A DNA stretch of 64,000 nucleotides from Gammaproteobacteria bacterium (GCA_018970145.1 JAGWWY010000008.1:1-64000), one strand, 5' to 3'. Positions 19,104-30,761 are shown, counted from the first letter of the stretch. Program-made: numbers and translations. The notes: generated from the sequence alone by a model not told the origin.

Positions 19104-20522
19104 ATGAACGCTGTCGTTAAATCGATCGGTAAGACCGACTTCCACGTCGCCGATCTCTCCCTCGCCGATTGGGGTCGCAAGGAAATCCGTATCGCCGAGA
19201 CCGAAATGCCGGGCTTGATGGCGATCCGAGAGGAGTTCGCCCCGACGCAACCTCTGCGCGGCGCCCGCATCACCGGCTCGCTGCACATGACCATCCAGAC
19301 GGCCGTGCTCATTGAGACGCTGCAAGCGCTCGGTGCGCAGGTTCGTTGGGCCTCGTGCAACATCTTCTCGACGCAGGATCACGCGGCCGCTGCGATCGCC
19401 GTCAACGGTACGCCCGTCTTCGCCTACAAGGGCGAGTCGCTGAAGGAATACTGGGATTTCACTCATCGCATCTTCGAATGGTCCGACGGTGGCTACTCGA
19501 ACATGATCCTCGACGACGGTGGCGACGCCACGCTGTTGCTGCACCTTGGCACCAAAGCCGAGAGCGATCTGTCGGTGCTCTCGCACCCGGGCAGCGAGGA
19601 AGAGGAATACCTTTTCGCGAGCATCAAAGAAACCTTGCAGCGCGATCCGAAGTGGTACTCGACGCGTATCAAGCACATCCGCGGCGTGACCGAGGAGACC
19701 ACCACCGGCGTCAAGCGCCTCTACCAGATGGCCAAGGATGGCGCCCTTGCCTTCCCCGCCATCAACGTGAACGATGCGGTCACGAAGTCGAAGTTCGACA
19801 ATCTTTACGGTTGTCGTGAATCGTTGGTGGATGCCATCAAGCGCGCCACCGACGTCATGATCGCCGGCAAAGTCGCCGTGGTCTGTGGCTATGGCGATGT
19901 GGGTAAGGGCTCGGCCCAGGCCCTTCGAGCGCTCTCCGCGCAAGTGTGGGTCACCGAGTGCGATCCGATCTGCGCGCTGCAGGCAGCGATGGAAGGTTAC
20001 CGCGTCGTCACCATGGAATATGCCGCCGACAAGGCCGACATCTTCGTGACGGCCACGGGTAACTTCCACGTGATCACGTTCGATCATATGAAGCGCATGA
20101 AGGACCAGGCGATCGTCTGCAACATTGGCCACTTCGACAACGAAATCGATTGTGCTTCGTTGAAGCAGTGCCAGTGGGAGAACATCAAGCCGCAGGTTGA
20201 TCACGTGATCTTCCCCGACGGCAAGCGCATCACGCTGCTCGCCGAGGGGCGCCTCGTGAACCTCGGCTGCGGCACGGGCCACCCGAGTTTCGTGATGTCC
20301 TCGTCGTTCGCGAACCAGACGATCGCGCAGATCGAATTGTGGGCGAACCACGAAAAGTATCCGGTTGGCGTGTATGTGCTGCCGAAGCATCTCGACGAGA
20401 AGGTCGCACGACTGCATCTGCAGAAGCTCGGCGCCCAATTGACGGAACTCACCGATCAGCAAGCCAATTACATCGGTGTGACCAAGCAGGGTCCCTACAA
20501 GCCCGAGACCTACCGCTACTGA
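19104..20522 (+). CDS. ahcY: Adenosylhomocysteinase
   Basis: A 472-residue NAD-dependent hydrolase that splits S-adenosylhomocysteine into adenosine and homocysteine, removing the product inhibitor of methyltransferases. [31 protein letters not shown], the NAD loop [14 protein letters not shown] and the C-terminal PYKPETYRY are all typical. It carries the extra segment of about 40 residues (around [17 protein letters not shown]) found in many proteobacterial enzymes. The ATG at 19104 has GGAG 8 bases upstream. It is controlled by the SAH riboswitch in its leader. Confidence 0.96.
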   Translation: MNAVVKSIGKTDFHVADLSLADWGRKEIRIAETEMPGLMAIREEFAPTQPLRGARITGSLHMTIQTAVLIETLQALGAQVRWASCNIFSTQDHAAAAIAVNGTPVFAYKGESLKEYWDFTHRIFEWSDGGYSNMILDDGGDATLLLHLGTKAESDLSVLSHPGSEEEEYLFASIKETLQRDPKWYSTRIKHIRGVTEETTTGVKRLYQMAKDGALAFPAINVNDAVTKSKFDNLYGCRESLVDAIKRATDVMIAGKVAVVCGYGDVGKGSAQALRALSAQVWVTECDPICALQAAMEGYRVVTMEYAADKADIFVTATGNFHVITFDHMKRMKDQAIVCNIGHFDNEIDCASLKQCQWENIKPQVDHVIFPDGKRITLLAEGRLVNLGCGTGHPSFVMSSSFANQTIAQIELWANHEKYPVGVYVLPKHLDEKVARLHLQKLGAQLTELTDQQANYIGVTKQGPYKPETYRY

Positions 20523-20557
20523 GTTTGCGCTGACAGAGCGGCAGTCATGGCGTTAGC

Positions 20558-21370
20558 ATGAACGTCATGACTGCCGTACATCTGCTGCAACTGACCGACA
20601 CCCACCTCGTCGGCGATCCGGCCGGCGGCATGCGCGGCATCGTCACACTCGACACGCTCCGCGCGACCCTCGATCTCGCAAGGCGCCGCTGCGGTGGTTT
20701 CCAACAGCTCGATGCGATCCTCGCCACCGGTGATCTCGTACACGACGACCCCGACGGTTACCGCTGGATCGCTCGCGAACTCGGTGTGCTCGGCCCACCG
20801 GTGCTGTGTTTGCCTGGCAATCATGACGATCCGGCGTTGATGAGCGACGTGTTCGCCGAAGCGCCGTTCCAATATTGCGGCCATCACGATTGTGGACACT
20901 GGCGCATTGTGATGCTCGACTCGATGCTCCCCGGCAGCGCCGCCGGTCGCCTCAGCGACGCCGAGTTGCAGCGCCTCGAAAACGCACTGGCCGATGCACG
21001 GTACAAACACGCGCTTGTCGTGCTGCATCACCACCCGATCCCATCGAACAGCGTATGGCTCGACACGGTCGCTCTCGAAGAGCCGCAACGCTTCCTCGAG
21101 ATTCTCGCCAAACACCCGCGCGTTCGGGGCGTGCTCTGGGGCCATGTGCATCAAGCGTTTGATGGCATGCACGGAAACATCCGAATGATGGCAACGCCCT
21201 CGACTTGCGTGCAATTCAAGCCTCTCGTCGTCGACTTCGAGCTCGACACACGGCCGCCGGGGTTCCGGCTACTGTCTTTGCAGGATGACGGCCGCATCGA
21301 CAGTCGGATCGAATGGCTAGAGCTGAATGATGGTTCAAAGAACGGCGTAGCTACATCAGGATTTCTTTGA
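20558..21370 (+). CDS. cpdA: CpdA-like 3',5'-cyclic nucleotide phosphodiesterase
   Basis: A 270-residue class III calcineurin-like phosphoesterase. The five metal-binding motifs appear in order: LTDTH, ATGDLVHD, LPGNHDD, LHHHP and GHVHQ. The spacing and length match CpdA/Icc, which hydrolyses cAMP. Substrate choice within this family cannot be set from motifs alone. An alternative ATG three codons in (20567) has a TAGCAT -10-like box 7 bases upstream. It sits 35 bases after ahcY and overlaps the CPBP gene start, so it may be co-transcribed with both. Confidence 0.78.
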   Translation: MNVMTAVHLLQLTDTHLVGDPAGGMRGIVTLDTLRATLDLARRRCGGFQQLDAILATGDLVHDDPDGYRWIARELGVLGPPVLCLPGNHDDPALMSDVFAEAPFQYCGHHDCGHWRIVMLDSMLPGSAAGRLSDAELQRLENALADARYKHALVVLHHHPIPSNSVWLDTVALEEPQRFLEILAKHPRVRGVLWGHVHQAFDGMHGNIRMMATPSTCVQFKPLVVDFELDTRPPGFRLLSLQDDGRIDSRIEWLELNDGSKNGVATSGFL

Positions 21371-22278
21371 TGCGCAGCTTTGGGCTCTTCTTGGTGCTGT
21401 TTGTGGCGGGCTTTGCAGCCATGGCTCTCTTCTCTTGGCCGCTCTACGATGCCTTGACGCCGACATTCGACCTCAAATTTCACCGCGTCGCGAATCGCCT
21501 CGGCATGCTGGCACTGCTCATCGGCTTTATCTGGATGGCGCGCCGTCTCGGCGTCGCCGATCGCGCGAGCCTCGGCTGGGGCCTCGCCCGCCCGAAGTTC
21601 TTGCGCGAAGCCGGCTTGGGCTTGCTGCTAGGCGTGGCGACGATGCTGCCGGTTGGCCTTGCGATGTTCGCGTTCGATTTACGCATCTTGAATGCAGATC
21701 TCGCCATCGACAGCAGCTTGCTAATGGCCATCGCCTTTGGCGGTTTACTGACCGGTATCACCGTGGCTTTGATCGAAGAGACTTTCATGCGCGGCGCCAT
21801 GCACACTGCGATCGAACGTGAATCCGGCACGACCCTCGCCGTCTCGCTCACCGCAGTGCTCTACGCAGCGGTGCATTTCGTTGGCCGCTATCGTATTCCC
21901 GTCGAAGAGCTCGGTTGGGATAGTGGTTGGCGACATGTTGCAGGCACGCTCGCACAGCTCGCCGAACCGCTGGCGATTCTCGATGCCTTTCTCGCGCTCG
22001 CAGCGGTTGGAGTGCTGCTAGGCATGGTGCGTGCGCTCACGGGCAACATCGCTGCCTGCATTGGCTTGCATGCCGGTTGGGTGTGGGTCATTGCGTTGCT
22101 GCGCGAAACATCGCAACCGAACGCGACCCATTCGGCGCGCTTCCTGCTCTCCGACTTCGATGGCGTGGTTGGGTGGCTAGTGCTCGGTGCGACCGTGCTG
22201 ATCGGTGCGTTGCTACTGCCCTTCTACGCTCGACGACGCTCAGGCGTCGTTGCCGACATCGCGCCGAATCAACGGTGA
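21370..22278 (+). CDS. CPBP family intramembrane metalloprotease
   Basis: A 302-residue multi-span membrane protein of the CPBP (CAAX protease and bacteriocin-processing) family. The diagnostic EExxxR motif is EETFMR (Glu136, Glu137, Arg141), followed by AVHFVGRY and a later HAGWVW with further catalytic-type histidines. Seven or eight hydrophobic segments are visible. Substrates of most bacterial members are unknown. The ATG at 21370 overlaps the cpdA stop (TGATG), so the two are translationally linked. Its 3' end overlaps the convergent Lon N-domain gene by 39 bases. Confidence 0.8.
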   Translation: MRSFGLFLVLFVAGFAAMALFSWPLYDALTPTFDLKFHRVANRLGMLALLIGFIWMARRLGVADRASLGWGLARPKFLREAGLGLLLGVATMLPVGLAMFAFDLRILNADLAIDSSLLMAIAFGGLLTGITVALIEETFMRGAMHTAIERESGTTLAVSLTAVLYAAVHFVGRYRIPVEELGWDSGWRHVAGTLAQLAEPLAILDAFLALAAVGVLLGMVRALTGNIAACIGLHAGWVWVIALLRETSQPNATHSARFLLSDFDGVVGWLVLGATVLIGALLLPFYARRRSGVVADIAPNQR

Positions 22279-22851
22279 CAACAACGCGAGGCGACGCAGC
22301 GGATCGAGCAGCTCGAGACACGCCTGTTTGTCGGCGAGACTGATCGGCAATATCTCGACCAAGCGCGAACCGACCCAGTCGGCGTCGTCGAAGCGTGGTT
22401 CGATGCCTTCATAGATATCGCCGAGCTCGGGCAAGACACGACGCAACAAATCGGCGAGGTGCCGATACTCCTCGGGCACGGTTAGCGCCGCGCGGGCACT
22501 CGTTGCCGGTTGATCGATCCATTCGACCTCACCGAGGTTCAGCCCATCATCCTGACGCCACGCACGCAACACCCGGAAGCGACGCTCGCCGCGACAACTG
22601 ATGCCGAGTAGCCCGTCCGGTAGAAGATTGAAATCGACAATACGCGCTGTCGTGCCGATCTCACAAAAACCGGATTTCGCACCGGCTTCGCCGCCCTCGG
22701 TGATCAGCACGACGCCGAAGCAACTGCCCTCGCGCATGCAGCGCTTGATCATGTCGACATACCGTGGCTCAAAGATACGCAGCGGTAACGGACCGCGCGG
22801 GAACAGCACGGTACTGAGCGGAAATAGCGGTATTTCGCTGGTCTCGCTCAT
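22240..22851 (-). CDS. Lon N-terminal substrate-binding domain protein
   Basis: A 203-residue protein consisting of the LON substrate-binding domain only (PF02190), with no ATPase or protease part. It starts with the typical EIPLFPLSTVLFPRGPLPLRIFEPRYVDMI and carries GSCFGVVLI and LGISCRGERRF. Such stand-alone domains are common and have no fixed role; binding of unfolded substrates is inferred. It is the last gene of the operon that begins with the membrane protein at 25379, 5 bases after ubiX. Confidence 0.83.
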   Translation of the reverse strand: MSETSEIPLFPLSTVLFPRGPLPLRIFEPRYVDMIKRCMREGSCFGVVLITEGGEAGAKSGFCEIGTTARIVDFNLLPDGLLGISCRGERRFRVLRAWRQDDGLNLGEVEWIDQPATSARAALTVPEEYRHLADLLRRVLPELGDIYEGIEPRFDDADWVGSRLVEILPISLADKQACLELLDPLRRLALLSPLIRRDVGNDA

Positions 22852-22856
22852 CGACT

Positions 22857-23477
22857 TCAGGACTCGCGGCCCCAGCGCTGCATCAGCTGATGCTCCACCC
22901 CAAGCTGGTCGAGAATACGCGCAACAATGAAATCGACCATAGCAGCGACATCGGTCGGTCGGTTGTAGAAGCCGGGGTTCGCCGGGAGGATCGTCACGTC
23001 GAGCCGCGCCAGCTTCAACATGTTTTCGAGATGGATCGGCGAAAACGGCGTCTCGCGCGGCACGATGATCAGATTGCCACGCTCTTTGATCACGACATCC
23101 GCTGCGCGTTCGAGCAGATTTTCGCTAGCACCCGTGGCGATGGCCGATACCGTCGCCATGCTAGCCGGGCACACCACCATTTGCCGCGGCGCACCGGAAC
23201 CACTGGCTACCGGCGAGGTCCACTCCTCGTCACCGAAGACACGCAGCTGACCCTCGCGCGCGTTAAAGAGTTGGCTGAGATATCGGGTCTGTTCGGCCGT
23301 ACGCCCCGGCAATTTGCAGTCAGTCTCGGAGCCCACCACGATCTGGGCGGCCTTCGTGAACATCAGAAAAACCTGATAGTCCGCTTGGATTAGGCACTCG
23401 ACCAGACGCAATCCGTACTGGGTACCCGAGGCGCCGGTCATGCCAACCGTGACGATGCGTTCATCCCTGCGTGCCAT
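22857..23477 (-). CDS. ubiX: Flavin prenyltransferase UbiX
   Basis: A 206-residue enzyme that joins dimethylallyl phosphate to FMN, making the prenylated flavin cofactor of UbiD decarboxylases. The fold motif VTVGMTGASGTQYGLRLVECL is at the N-terminus. VCPASMATVSAIATGASENLLERAADV and the RETPFSPIHLENMLKLA motif are both diagnostic. The ATG overlaps the mpl stop by 17 bases, so it is part of the same operon. UbiD itself is not in the window. Confidence 0.92.
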   Translation of the reverse strand: MARRDERIVTVGMTGASGTQYGLRLVECLIQADYQVFLMFTKAAQIVVGSETDCKLPGRTAEQTRYLSQLFNAREGQLRVFGDEEWTSPVASGSGAPRQMVVCPASMATVSAIATGASENLLERAADVVIKERGNLIIVPRETPFSPIHLENMLKLARLDVTILPANPGFYNRPTDVAAMVDFIVARILDQLGVEHQLMQRWGRES

Positions 23478-24846
23478 GCCCTACCTCCCCGAGCGCTGCG
23501 AGCAACTTGCCGTGCAAGCCGCCAAAACCACCGTTGGACATGATCAGCGCGTGGTCTCCCGGGCGCAAGCGTTGCGCCAGTTGCCGCGCCAGCAAGTCGA
23601 CATCGTCACAGTGGTACCCACGACCACCGAGCTCGGCGAGAACGGGCGAAGGGTCCCAACCGAGCGCAGGTGGCGTATGCAACCAGACTTCATCGGCTGC
23701 CGTTAACGATGACGCGAGCGCATCGCGATGTACACCCATGCGCATCGTGTTTGAGCGAGGCTCGAGGATCGCAACGATACGCTCAGAGCCAACCCGAGCA
23801 CGCAGACCCTCGACGGTGGTCGTGATGGCCGTTGGATGGTGCGCAAAATCATCGTAGACGCGTACACCGCCGACTTCACCACGCAACTCCATGCGACGCT
23901 TGATGCCGCGAAATTCTTTGAGCGCTGCGCAGGAAACTTCGGGTGGCACACCCGCATGACGCGCTGCGGCGATCGCTGCCAACGCGTTGTCGACGTTATG
24001 TCCGCCGATCAACGACCAGGCCACTTCGCCGGCCAGAACATCACCACAGAAAACCTCGAAGGCTGACCCGTCGGCTGCCACTTGACGCACTTTCCAAAAC
24101 GCCCCGCCGACTCCAGAGCGAGCAAAAGATTCGCGCGGGGTCCAACAACCCATCTCCAATGTCTCAAGCAAATGCGGCTCGCTTGCGTGATGCACGATCA
24201 AGCCCGAACCGGGGACCGTGCGAACGAGATGATGGAACTGCCTCTGGATCGCTGCGACATCCGGGTAGATGTCGGCGTGGTCGTATTCGAGATTGTTGAG
24301 GATCAGGGTGCGAGGTCGGTAATGGACGAATTTCGCGCGCTTGTCGAAGAACGCCGTGTCGTACTCATCCGCCTCGATCACGAAGAACGGGCGCTCACCC
24401 AAGCGGGCGCTGACCCCGAAATCCTCGGGTACGCCACCGATCAAAAAACCCGGCGACAGGCCGGCGAACTCGAGGATCCACGCAAGCATGCTGCTGGTCG
24501 TGGTCTTGCCATGGGTGCCGGCGACCGCCAGCACCCAACGCTCGCGCAACACCTCTCGTGAGAGCCATTCGGGACCTGATACGAACGGAATATCGCGCTC
24601 TAGCAAAGCCTCGATCACCGGATGCCCGCGACTCATTACGTTGCCCACGACAACCACATCAGGCTGTGCATCGAGTTGCTCTGGATCGAAACCCTCGACG
24701 ACCTCGATACCTAGCGCCGCGAGCTGCGAACTCATCGGGGGATAGACGTTGCGATCAGAACCGGTGACGCGATGGCCAGCCGCTTGAGCGATGGCCGCGA
24801 TCCCACCCATGAAGGTGCCGCAAATGCCGAGGATATGCAGATGCAT
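23461..24846 (-). CDS. mpl: UDP-MurNAc:tripeptide ligase Mpl
   Basis: A 461-residue Mur ligase used in peptidoglycan recycling; it attaches recovered L-Ala-gamma-D-Glu-meso-DAP to UDP-MurNAc. MHLHILGICGTFMGGIAAIAQAAGHRVTGSD is the Mpl N-terminus. The ATP loop is VAGTHGKTTTSSM, and VYDDFAHHPTAI is the Mur-family motif. It differs from MurC by the short N-terminal HILGICG. The ATG overlaps the stop of the upstream membrane protein by one base (TGATG). Confidence 0.92.
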   Translation of the reverse strand: MHLHILGICGTFMGGIAAIAQAAGHRVTGSDRNVYPPMSSQLAALGIEVVEGFDPEQLDAQPDVVVVGNVMSRGHPVIEALLERDIPFVSGPEWLSREVLRERWVLAVAGTHGKTTTSSMLAWILEFAGLSPGFLIGGVPEDFGVSARLGERPFFVIEADEYDTAFFDKRAKFVHYRPRTLILNNLEYDHADIYPDVAAIQRQFHHLVRTVPGSGLIVHHASEPHLLETLEMGCWTPRESFARSGVGGAFWKVRQVAADGSAFEVFCGDVLAGEVAWSLIGGHNVDNALAAIAAARHAGVPPEVSCAALKEFRGIKRRMELRGEVGGVRVYDDFAHHPTAITTTVEGLRARVGSERIVAILEPRSNTMRMGVHRDALASSLTAADEVWLHTPPALGWDPSPVLAELGGRGYHCDDVDLLARQLAQRLRPGDHALIMSNGGFGGLHGKLLAALGEVGHGTQG

Positions 24847-25379
24847 CAGCCGGCGGCCGGTGCATCTGCGCCGAGCCCGAGCGCGACCAGCACGAAAAAC
24901 GTGAACAACTCACCTGCCATGAACAGCAACGCGCACTGCAACATCGAACGCTCGGTCGCAGCACGCAGAATTCTGGCATTGACATAGATCAAAAAAATAC
25001 TCAGAGCAAATGCCACGAGCGCAAGCGGCGTCATCGCCACCGGCTGACCCACCTCGGGTCGGATGGTGGACACCAGCGGAATACTCACCGGCGCGAAGAG
25101 ACAGGCGACACCGAGCAGAGCCGTCGCTGTTTGCACGAATCGCTCGAGTCGTCCCGACAGTTGCAGGATCAACGCAACCCAAGCGAGCGTGATCAGCGTC
25201 GAGAGGATCGCCTGCGGTACGATGGAGTCCTCAGCCGGCATCAGCCAGGTACCGAGCGCCGCTTGCAACACCACGAGCGTGGCGAAACAAATGCCGAGCA
25301 ACTGCTTGGAAGTCGGCAGGTCTTGCGGACCCGCACGCAATAACAAGATGTCAATGAAGATTTTGATGATGCCGGTCAT
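24846..25379 (-). CDS. Predicted membrane protein, unknown function
   Basis: A 177-residue protein with about five hydrophobic spans (residues 25-45, 55-75, 80-102, 114-136 and 145-168) and few charged residues. I do not recognise a named family with confidence. I start it at the ATG at 25379 (MTGIIKIFIDILLLR) because the hydrophobic protein begins there; the frame continues 13 codons upstream. It is the first gene of the operon with mpl, ubiX and the Lon-N gene, and is divergent from rnd. A role in the cell envelope is a guess from its neighbours only. Confidence 0.62.
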   Translation of the reverse strand: MTGIIKIFIDILLLRAGPQDLPTSKQLLGICFATLVVLQAALGTWLMPAEDSIVPQAILSTLITLAWVALILQLSGRLERFVQTATALLGVACLFAPVSIPLVSTIRPEVGQPVAMTPLALVAFALSIFLIYVNARILRAATERSMLQCALLFMAGELFTFFVLVALGLGADAPAAG

Positions 25380-25415
25380 TTTCCGAAATTCGTTCCCCTG
25401 AGCGCTGAATTCTTG

Positions 25416-25421
25416 CATAGT
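25416..25421 (+). promoter_or_regulatory. Possible -10 box for a leaderless rnd transcript
   Basis: CATAGT (4 of 6 matches) ends 6 bases before the ATG at 25428. No ribosome binding site lies between. The geometry is the same as at the patatin and threonine ammonia-lyase starts. Confidence 0.3.
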
Positions 25422-25427
25422 CCATCG

Positions 25428-26519
25428 ATGCCGTCGTCCACTGCCTTGATCGCCTCGCGACCCGCACTCGAGGATCTGCTAGCTGAACTGCAAGGTGAGA
25501 CGGCTATCGGCATCGACACGGAGTTCCTGCGGGAGCGCACCTATCGGGCGGAGCTCTGTCTCGTGCAGATGACGACTCGCCATGAACCGGTCTGCGTCGA
25601 TCCGCTCGCACTCGGCGACCTGGATCCCTTGCGTGCGACATTCAACCACGGCGGACCGCTGAAGGTCTTGCACTCGGGCCGTCAGGACCTCGAAGTATTG
25701 ATGCCGCTCGTGGGTCAAGTAGCGCCATTGTTCGATACCCAAATCGCGGCCTCCTTGGCAGGTTTCCCGGCCCAAGTCGGTTATGCCGAATTGGTGCGGA
25801 GATTGCTCGGCACGGAGTTGCCCAAAGGCCAAACACGAACCGACTGGTCGCGCCGTCCACTCTCACCGGAACAGGTGGAGTACGCACGGGATGACGTCCG
25901 CTACCTTTTGCCCTTGCGCGAAGTGCTGCTCGTCGATATCGATCGGCTCGGGCGTCGCACTTGGCTCGAGGAAGATCAGCTCGCCTTGCAGGATCCTGCC
26001 ACGCTGCAAGTGGATCCCGATCGCGCGTGGCAGCGTTTCAAAGGTGTCGCGGCGTGGGATGAGGGTCGTCAAGCCTTGCTGCGCAGTCTCGCCGCGTGGC
26101 GAGAGCGTCGGGCGATCGCGCGTAATCGTCCGCGCGGTTGGATCCTCGATGATGGCGTGCTACGCGAGATCGTGCAGAGCGTGCCCCGCTCAATGGATGA
26201 GCTCGCGCGCCTGCCGGAGATGCCCGAGGGGGTCGTGAAACACTCCGGCGATGAGCTCCTTGCGATGATCGAGGCTGCGCAGATCGACCACCCACCACCG
26301 CCGCTGCCGAAACGCGAGCGACCAGACCCCGCATTCGTTGCGACGGTGAAGGCATTGTCGAGTGTCGCCCAAGCAGTCGCCAAAGAACTCGACATCGCGA
26401 GCGAAGTATTGGCGACGCGCAAAGATCTGGAGGATATCGCCGCAGGTCGCGATGCGGCGAATGTGCTCGGTGGTTGGCGGGCCGACGTTTTGGCTGACCG
26501 CCTGCGCGCCGCGATCTGA
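25428..26519 (+). CDS. rnd: Ribonuclease D
   Basis: A 363-residue 3'-5' exoribonuclease that trims tRNA precursors. Exo I is IGIDTEFLRERTYRAELCLVQM, with the D-x-E metal ligands. Exo II is VLHSGRQDLEVL, and Exo III is YARDDVRYLLPL. An HRDC domain follows (about residues 205-285, LAAWRERRAIARNRPRGWILDD). The ATG at 25428 fits the family start; an upstream in-frame TTG is less likely. Convergent with adk, with 3 bases between the stops. Confidence 0.92.
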   Translation: MPSSTALIASRPALEDLLAELQGETAIGIDTEFLRERTYRAELCLVQMTTRHEPVCVDPLALGDLDPLRATFNHGGPLKVLHSGRQDLEVLMPLVGQVAPLFDTQIAASLAGFPAQVGYAELVRRLLGTELPKGQTRTDWSRRPLSPEQVEYARDDVRYLLPLREVLLVDIDRLGRRTWLEEDQLALQDPATLQVDPDRAWQRFKGVAAWDEGRQALLRSLAAWRERRAIARNRPRGWILDDGVLREIVQSVPRSMDELARLPEMPEGVVKHSGDELLAMIEAAQIDHPPPPLPKRERPDPAFVATVKALSSVAQAVAKELDIASEVLATRKDLEDIAAGRDAANVLGGWRADVLADRLRAAI

Positions 26520-26522
26520 CGG

Positions 26523-27173
26523 TTACCGAGCGAGCGCCGCTTCGACGCGGGCGGTGACTGTTGCGAGCGGCGCATCCGCATCGACGCGGCGCAACTGACC
26601 CTTGCCCTCGTAGAACCCGACAAGTGGCGCGGTCTGCGCCTCATAAACCTCGATGCGTTTCGCGACGGTGTCTTCCTTGTCGTCGGGGCGTTGCACCAGC
26701 TTCGGGGTTTCGCAGCGACCACCACAGGGTGGCGGTGACGGTGGCGGAGCCGTGTGCACGTTGAACACGAGCCCACAGGTCTCGCAGGTGCGACGACCCG
26801 AAATTCGCCTCACGAGCAATCCGGAATCGACTTCGAAGAGGAGCACAGCATCGAGCGGCTGACCGATCTCGGCCAACATTTTCTCCAAGCCCTCGGCCTG
26901 CGGAATCGTGCGCGGAAATCCGTCGAGGATGTAGCCAGGACTGGCATCCGCCTCAGCGAGCCGCTCCCGCACCATCCCGAGGATGGTGGCATCGTCGACC
27001 AACTGACCCGCGTCCATGACGGCCTTGGCGCGACGCCCAAGCTCCGTGCCTTCACGCACGTGGGCACGCAGCAGATCTCCCGTGGAAATCTGCGGGATGC
27101 CGTGACGTTCGACCAGACGCTGCGCCTGGGTACCCTTGCCGGAACCCGGCGCGCCGAGAAAAACGATGCGCAT
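26523..27173 (-). CDS. adk: Adenylate kinase, zinc-type lid
   Basis: A 216-residue enzyme that interconverts 2 ADP with ATP and AMP. The P-loop is MRIVFLGAPGSGKGTQAQRL at the N-terminus, and DGFPRTIPQAEGLEKML is the family signature. The lid is the long form with four cysteines: CETC, then 16 residues including a Pro-rich stretch, then CGGRC. This suggests a structural zinc. The Pro-rich insert is unusual. The frame extends upstream, but the protein clearly starts at the ATG at 27173. Divergent from pfp. Confidence 0.94.
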   Translation of the reverse strand: MRIVFLGAPGSGKGTQAQRLVERHGIPQISTGDLLRAHVREGTELGRRAKAVMDAGQLVDDATILGMVRERLAEADASPGYILDGFPRTIPQAEGLEKMLAEIGQPLDAVLLFEVDSGLLVRRISGRRTCETCGLVFNVHTAPPPSPPPCGGRCETPKLVQRPDDKEDTVAKRIEVYEAQTAPLVGFYEGKGQLRRVDADAPLATVTARVEAALAR

Positions 27174-27235
27174 GATGAGCGGCACAGTAACCGGCCGGTT
27201 CCGACAGGTCAAACCGTCCGGTATGCTCCCGACCC

Positions 27236-28567
27236 ATGAAAAAGCCTGTCGCAAAGCCATCCCGCCGCAAATCCGCCGCCCCGACCCGCCGCAGCCGCAG
27301 CGCGATCACCGCGCCGCGCAACGCTTTTTACGCCCAGTCGGGCGGCGTCACCGCCGTCATCAATGCCTCGGCTGCGGGGGTCATAGAGACCGCTCGTCGC
27401 CACCCCACGCAGATCGGCAAGGTGTATGCCGGCAGGCACGGCATCGTCGGCGCTCTTCACGAGGAGCTCATCGACTGCTCCAAGGAATCGCCCGCGACAA
27501 TTCGGGGCCTTCGTCATACGCCCTCGGGCGCCTTCGGCTCGGCGCGTTTCAAGCTCAAGGGACTCGAGCAGAACCGCCCCGAGTACGAACGGCTCATCGA
27601 AGTCTTCAAGGCCCACAACATCGGCTATTTCTTTTACAACGGCGGCAACGATTCGATGGATACCGCTCACAAGGTCGCCGAGATGGGCAAGACCTTGGGT
27701 TACCCGATCACTTGCATCGGCGTTCCGAAAACGGTCGATAACGATTTGCCATATACCGATTGCTGCCCAGGCTTTGGCTCTGTTGCAAAGTACGTCGCCA
27801 TCTCCACCCTCGAGGCGTCGTTCGATGTGGCATCGATGGCTAAGACCTCGACCAAAGTATTCGTCATGGAAGTCATGGGTCGACACGCCGGCTGGATCGC
27901 AGCGGCAGGCGGCCTCGCCGGCAAGGGTCGCGACGAGCCGCCGCATGTCATTTTATTCCCGGAAATTGCTTTCAATCGCGAGGCTTTTCTCAAACGCGTC
28001 AAAGAATGCGTCGATCGCTGCGGCTACTGCGTGATCGTCGTATCCGAAGGAACGGCGTATGCAGACGGCAGCTTCCTCGCCGATGCGGGTACCAAGGATG
28101 CTTTCGGTCACACGCAGTTGGGTGGCGTTGGCCCGGTGATCGCCAATATGGTGCGTGAGGCGCACGGGTACAAATACCACTGGGCCGTTGCCGACTACTT
28201 GCAGCGCGCCGCCAGACATATCGCCTCGAAGGTTGACGTCGATCAGGCCTATGCCATGGGTCAAGCGGCGGTGGAGCTCGCGCTTCGCGGACACAACGCG
28301 GTCATGCCGATCGTCGTGCGTAAATCCTCGAAGCCTTATCGATGGACGGTGGGCAGCGTGCCGCTCGCGAAGGTCGCCAATGTCGAGAAAAAGCTGCCGC
28401 GCGATTTCATTACCGCAGACGGATTCGGAATCACGGAAAAATGCCGTCGCTACTTGCTGCCGCTGATCGGCGGCGGTGACCCGCCACCGTACAAGAATGG
28501 TCTGCCGGTTTACGTGAAGATCAAGGGCGTGGCGGTGAAGAAAAAACTTCCGCCGTTCACGCGCTGA
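27236..28567 (+). CDS. pfp: Pyrophosphate-dependent 6-phosphofructokinase
   Basis: A 443-residue phosphofructokinase that uses pyrophosphate rather than ATP, making the fructose-6-phosphate step reversible. The donor site reads GGNDSMDTAHK, where ATP enzymes have GGDGS. The catalytic loop is GVPKTVDNDLPYTD, with the PKTVDND form of PPi enzymes. VMGRHAGWIAA is also present. A basic Ala/Arg-rich N-terminal tail of about 28 residues is extra. It is 99 bases upstream of the pyrophosphatase pump gene. A TATGCT -10-like box lies 8 bases before the ATG, so the transcript may be almost leaderless. Confidence 0.92.
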   Translation: MKKPVAKPSRRKSAAPTRRSRSAITAPRNAFYAQSGGVTAVINASAAGVIETARRHPTQIGKVYAGRHGIVGALHEELIDCSKESPATIRGLRHTPSGAFGSARFKLKGLEQNRPEYERLIEVFKAHNIGYFFYNGGNDSMDTAHKVAEMGKTLGYPITCIGVPKTVDNDLPYTDCCPGFGSVAKYVAISTLEASFDVASMAKTSTKVFVMEVMGRHAGWIAAAGGLAGKGRDEPPHVILFPEIAFNREAFLKRVKECVDRCGYCVIVVSEGTAYADGSFLADAGTKDAFGHTQLGGVGPVIANMVREAHGYKYHWAVADYLQRAARHIASKVDVDQAYAMGQAAVELALRGHNAVMPIVVRKSSKPYRWTVGSVPLAKVANVEKKLPRDFITADGFGITEKCRRYLLPLIGGGDPPPYKNGLPVYVKIKGVAVKKKLPPFTR

Positions 28568-28613
28568 CGAGAGCGCCGCGACGCGGGTCGCTCGAGGCCG
28601 TAGCCAAGCGCTG

Positions 28614-28622
28614 TGCTATATT
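28614..28622 (+). promoter_or_regulatory. Probable extended -10 promoter of hppA
   Basis: TGCTATATT fits the extended TGn-TATAAT form, which does not need a strong -35. Transcription would start near 28629, giving a leader of about 38 bases that includes AGGGGG 10 bases before the hppA ATG. Confidence 0.45.
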
Positions 28623-28666
28623 GCAGCGCCTTTTTTCGCTGATCTGCTTCAGGGGGAACAATTAGA

Positions 28667-30706
<2,040 letters not shown>

Positions 30707-30732
30707 GCCAGAGGCGACTTCCGCACTCTGCG

Positions 30733-30761
30733 AACCCCGCCCTCGTGGCGGGGTTTTTTTT
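30733..30761 (+). terminator. Intrinsic terminator of hppA
   Basis: Arms AACCCCGCC and GGCGGGGTT, with a 5-base loop (CTCGT), run into a T8 tract. It begins 27 bases after the hppA stop and touches the 3' end of the convergent gene at 30760. Confidence 0.92.

Noticed and set aside
19071-20462. 463-codon open frame antisense to ahcY
   Set aside because: Shadow of a GC-rich strongly expressed gene. No ribosome binding site, no recognisable protein motifs and full overlap with ahcY.
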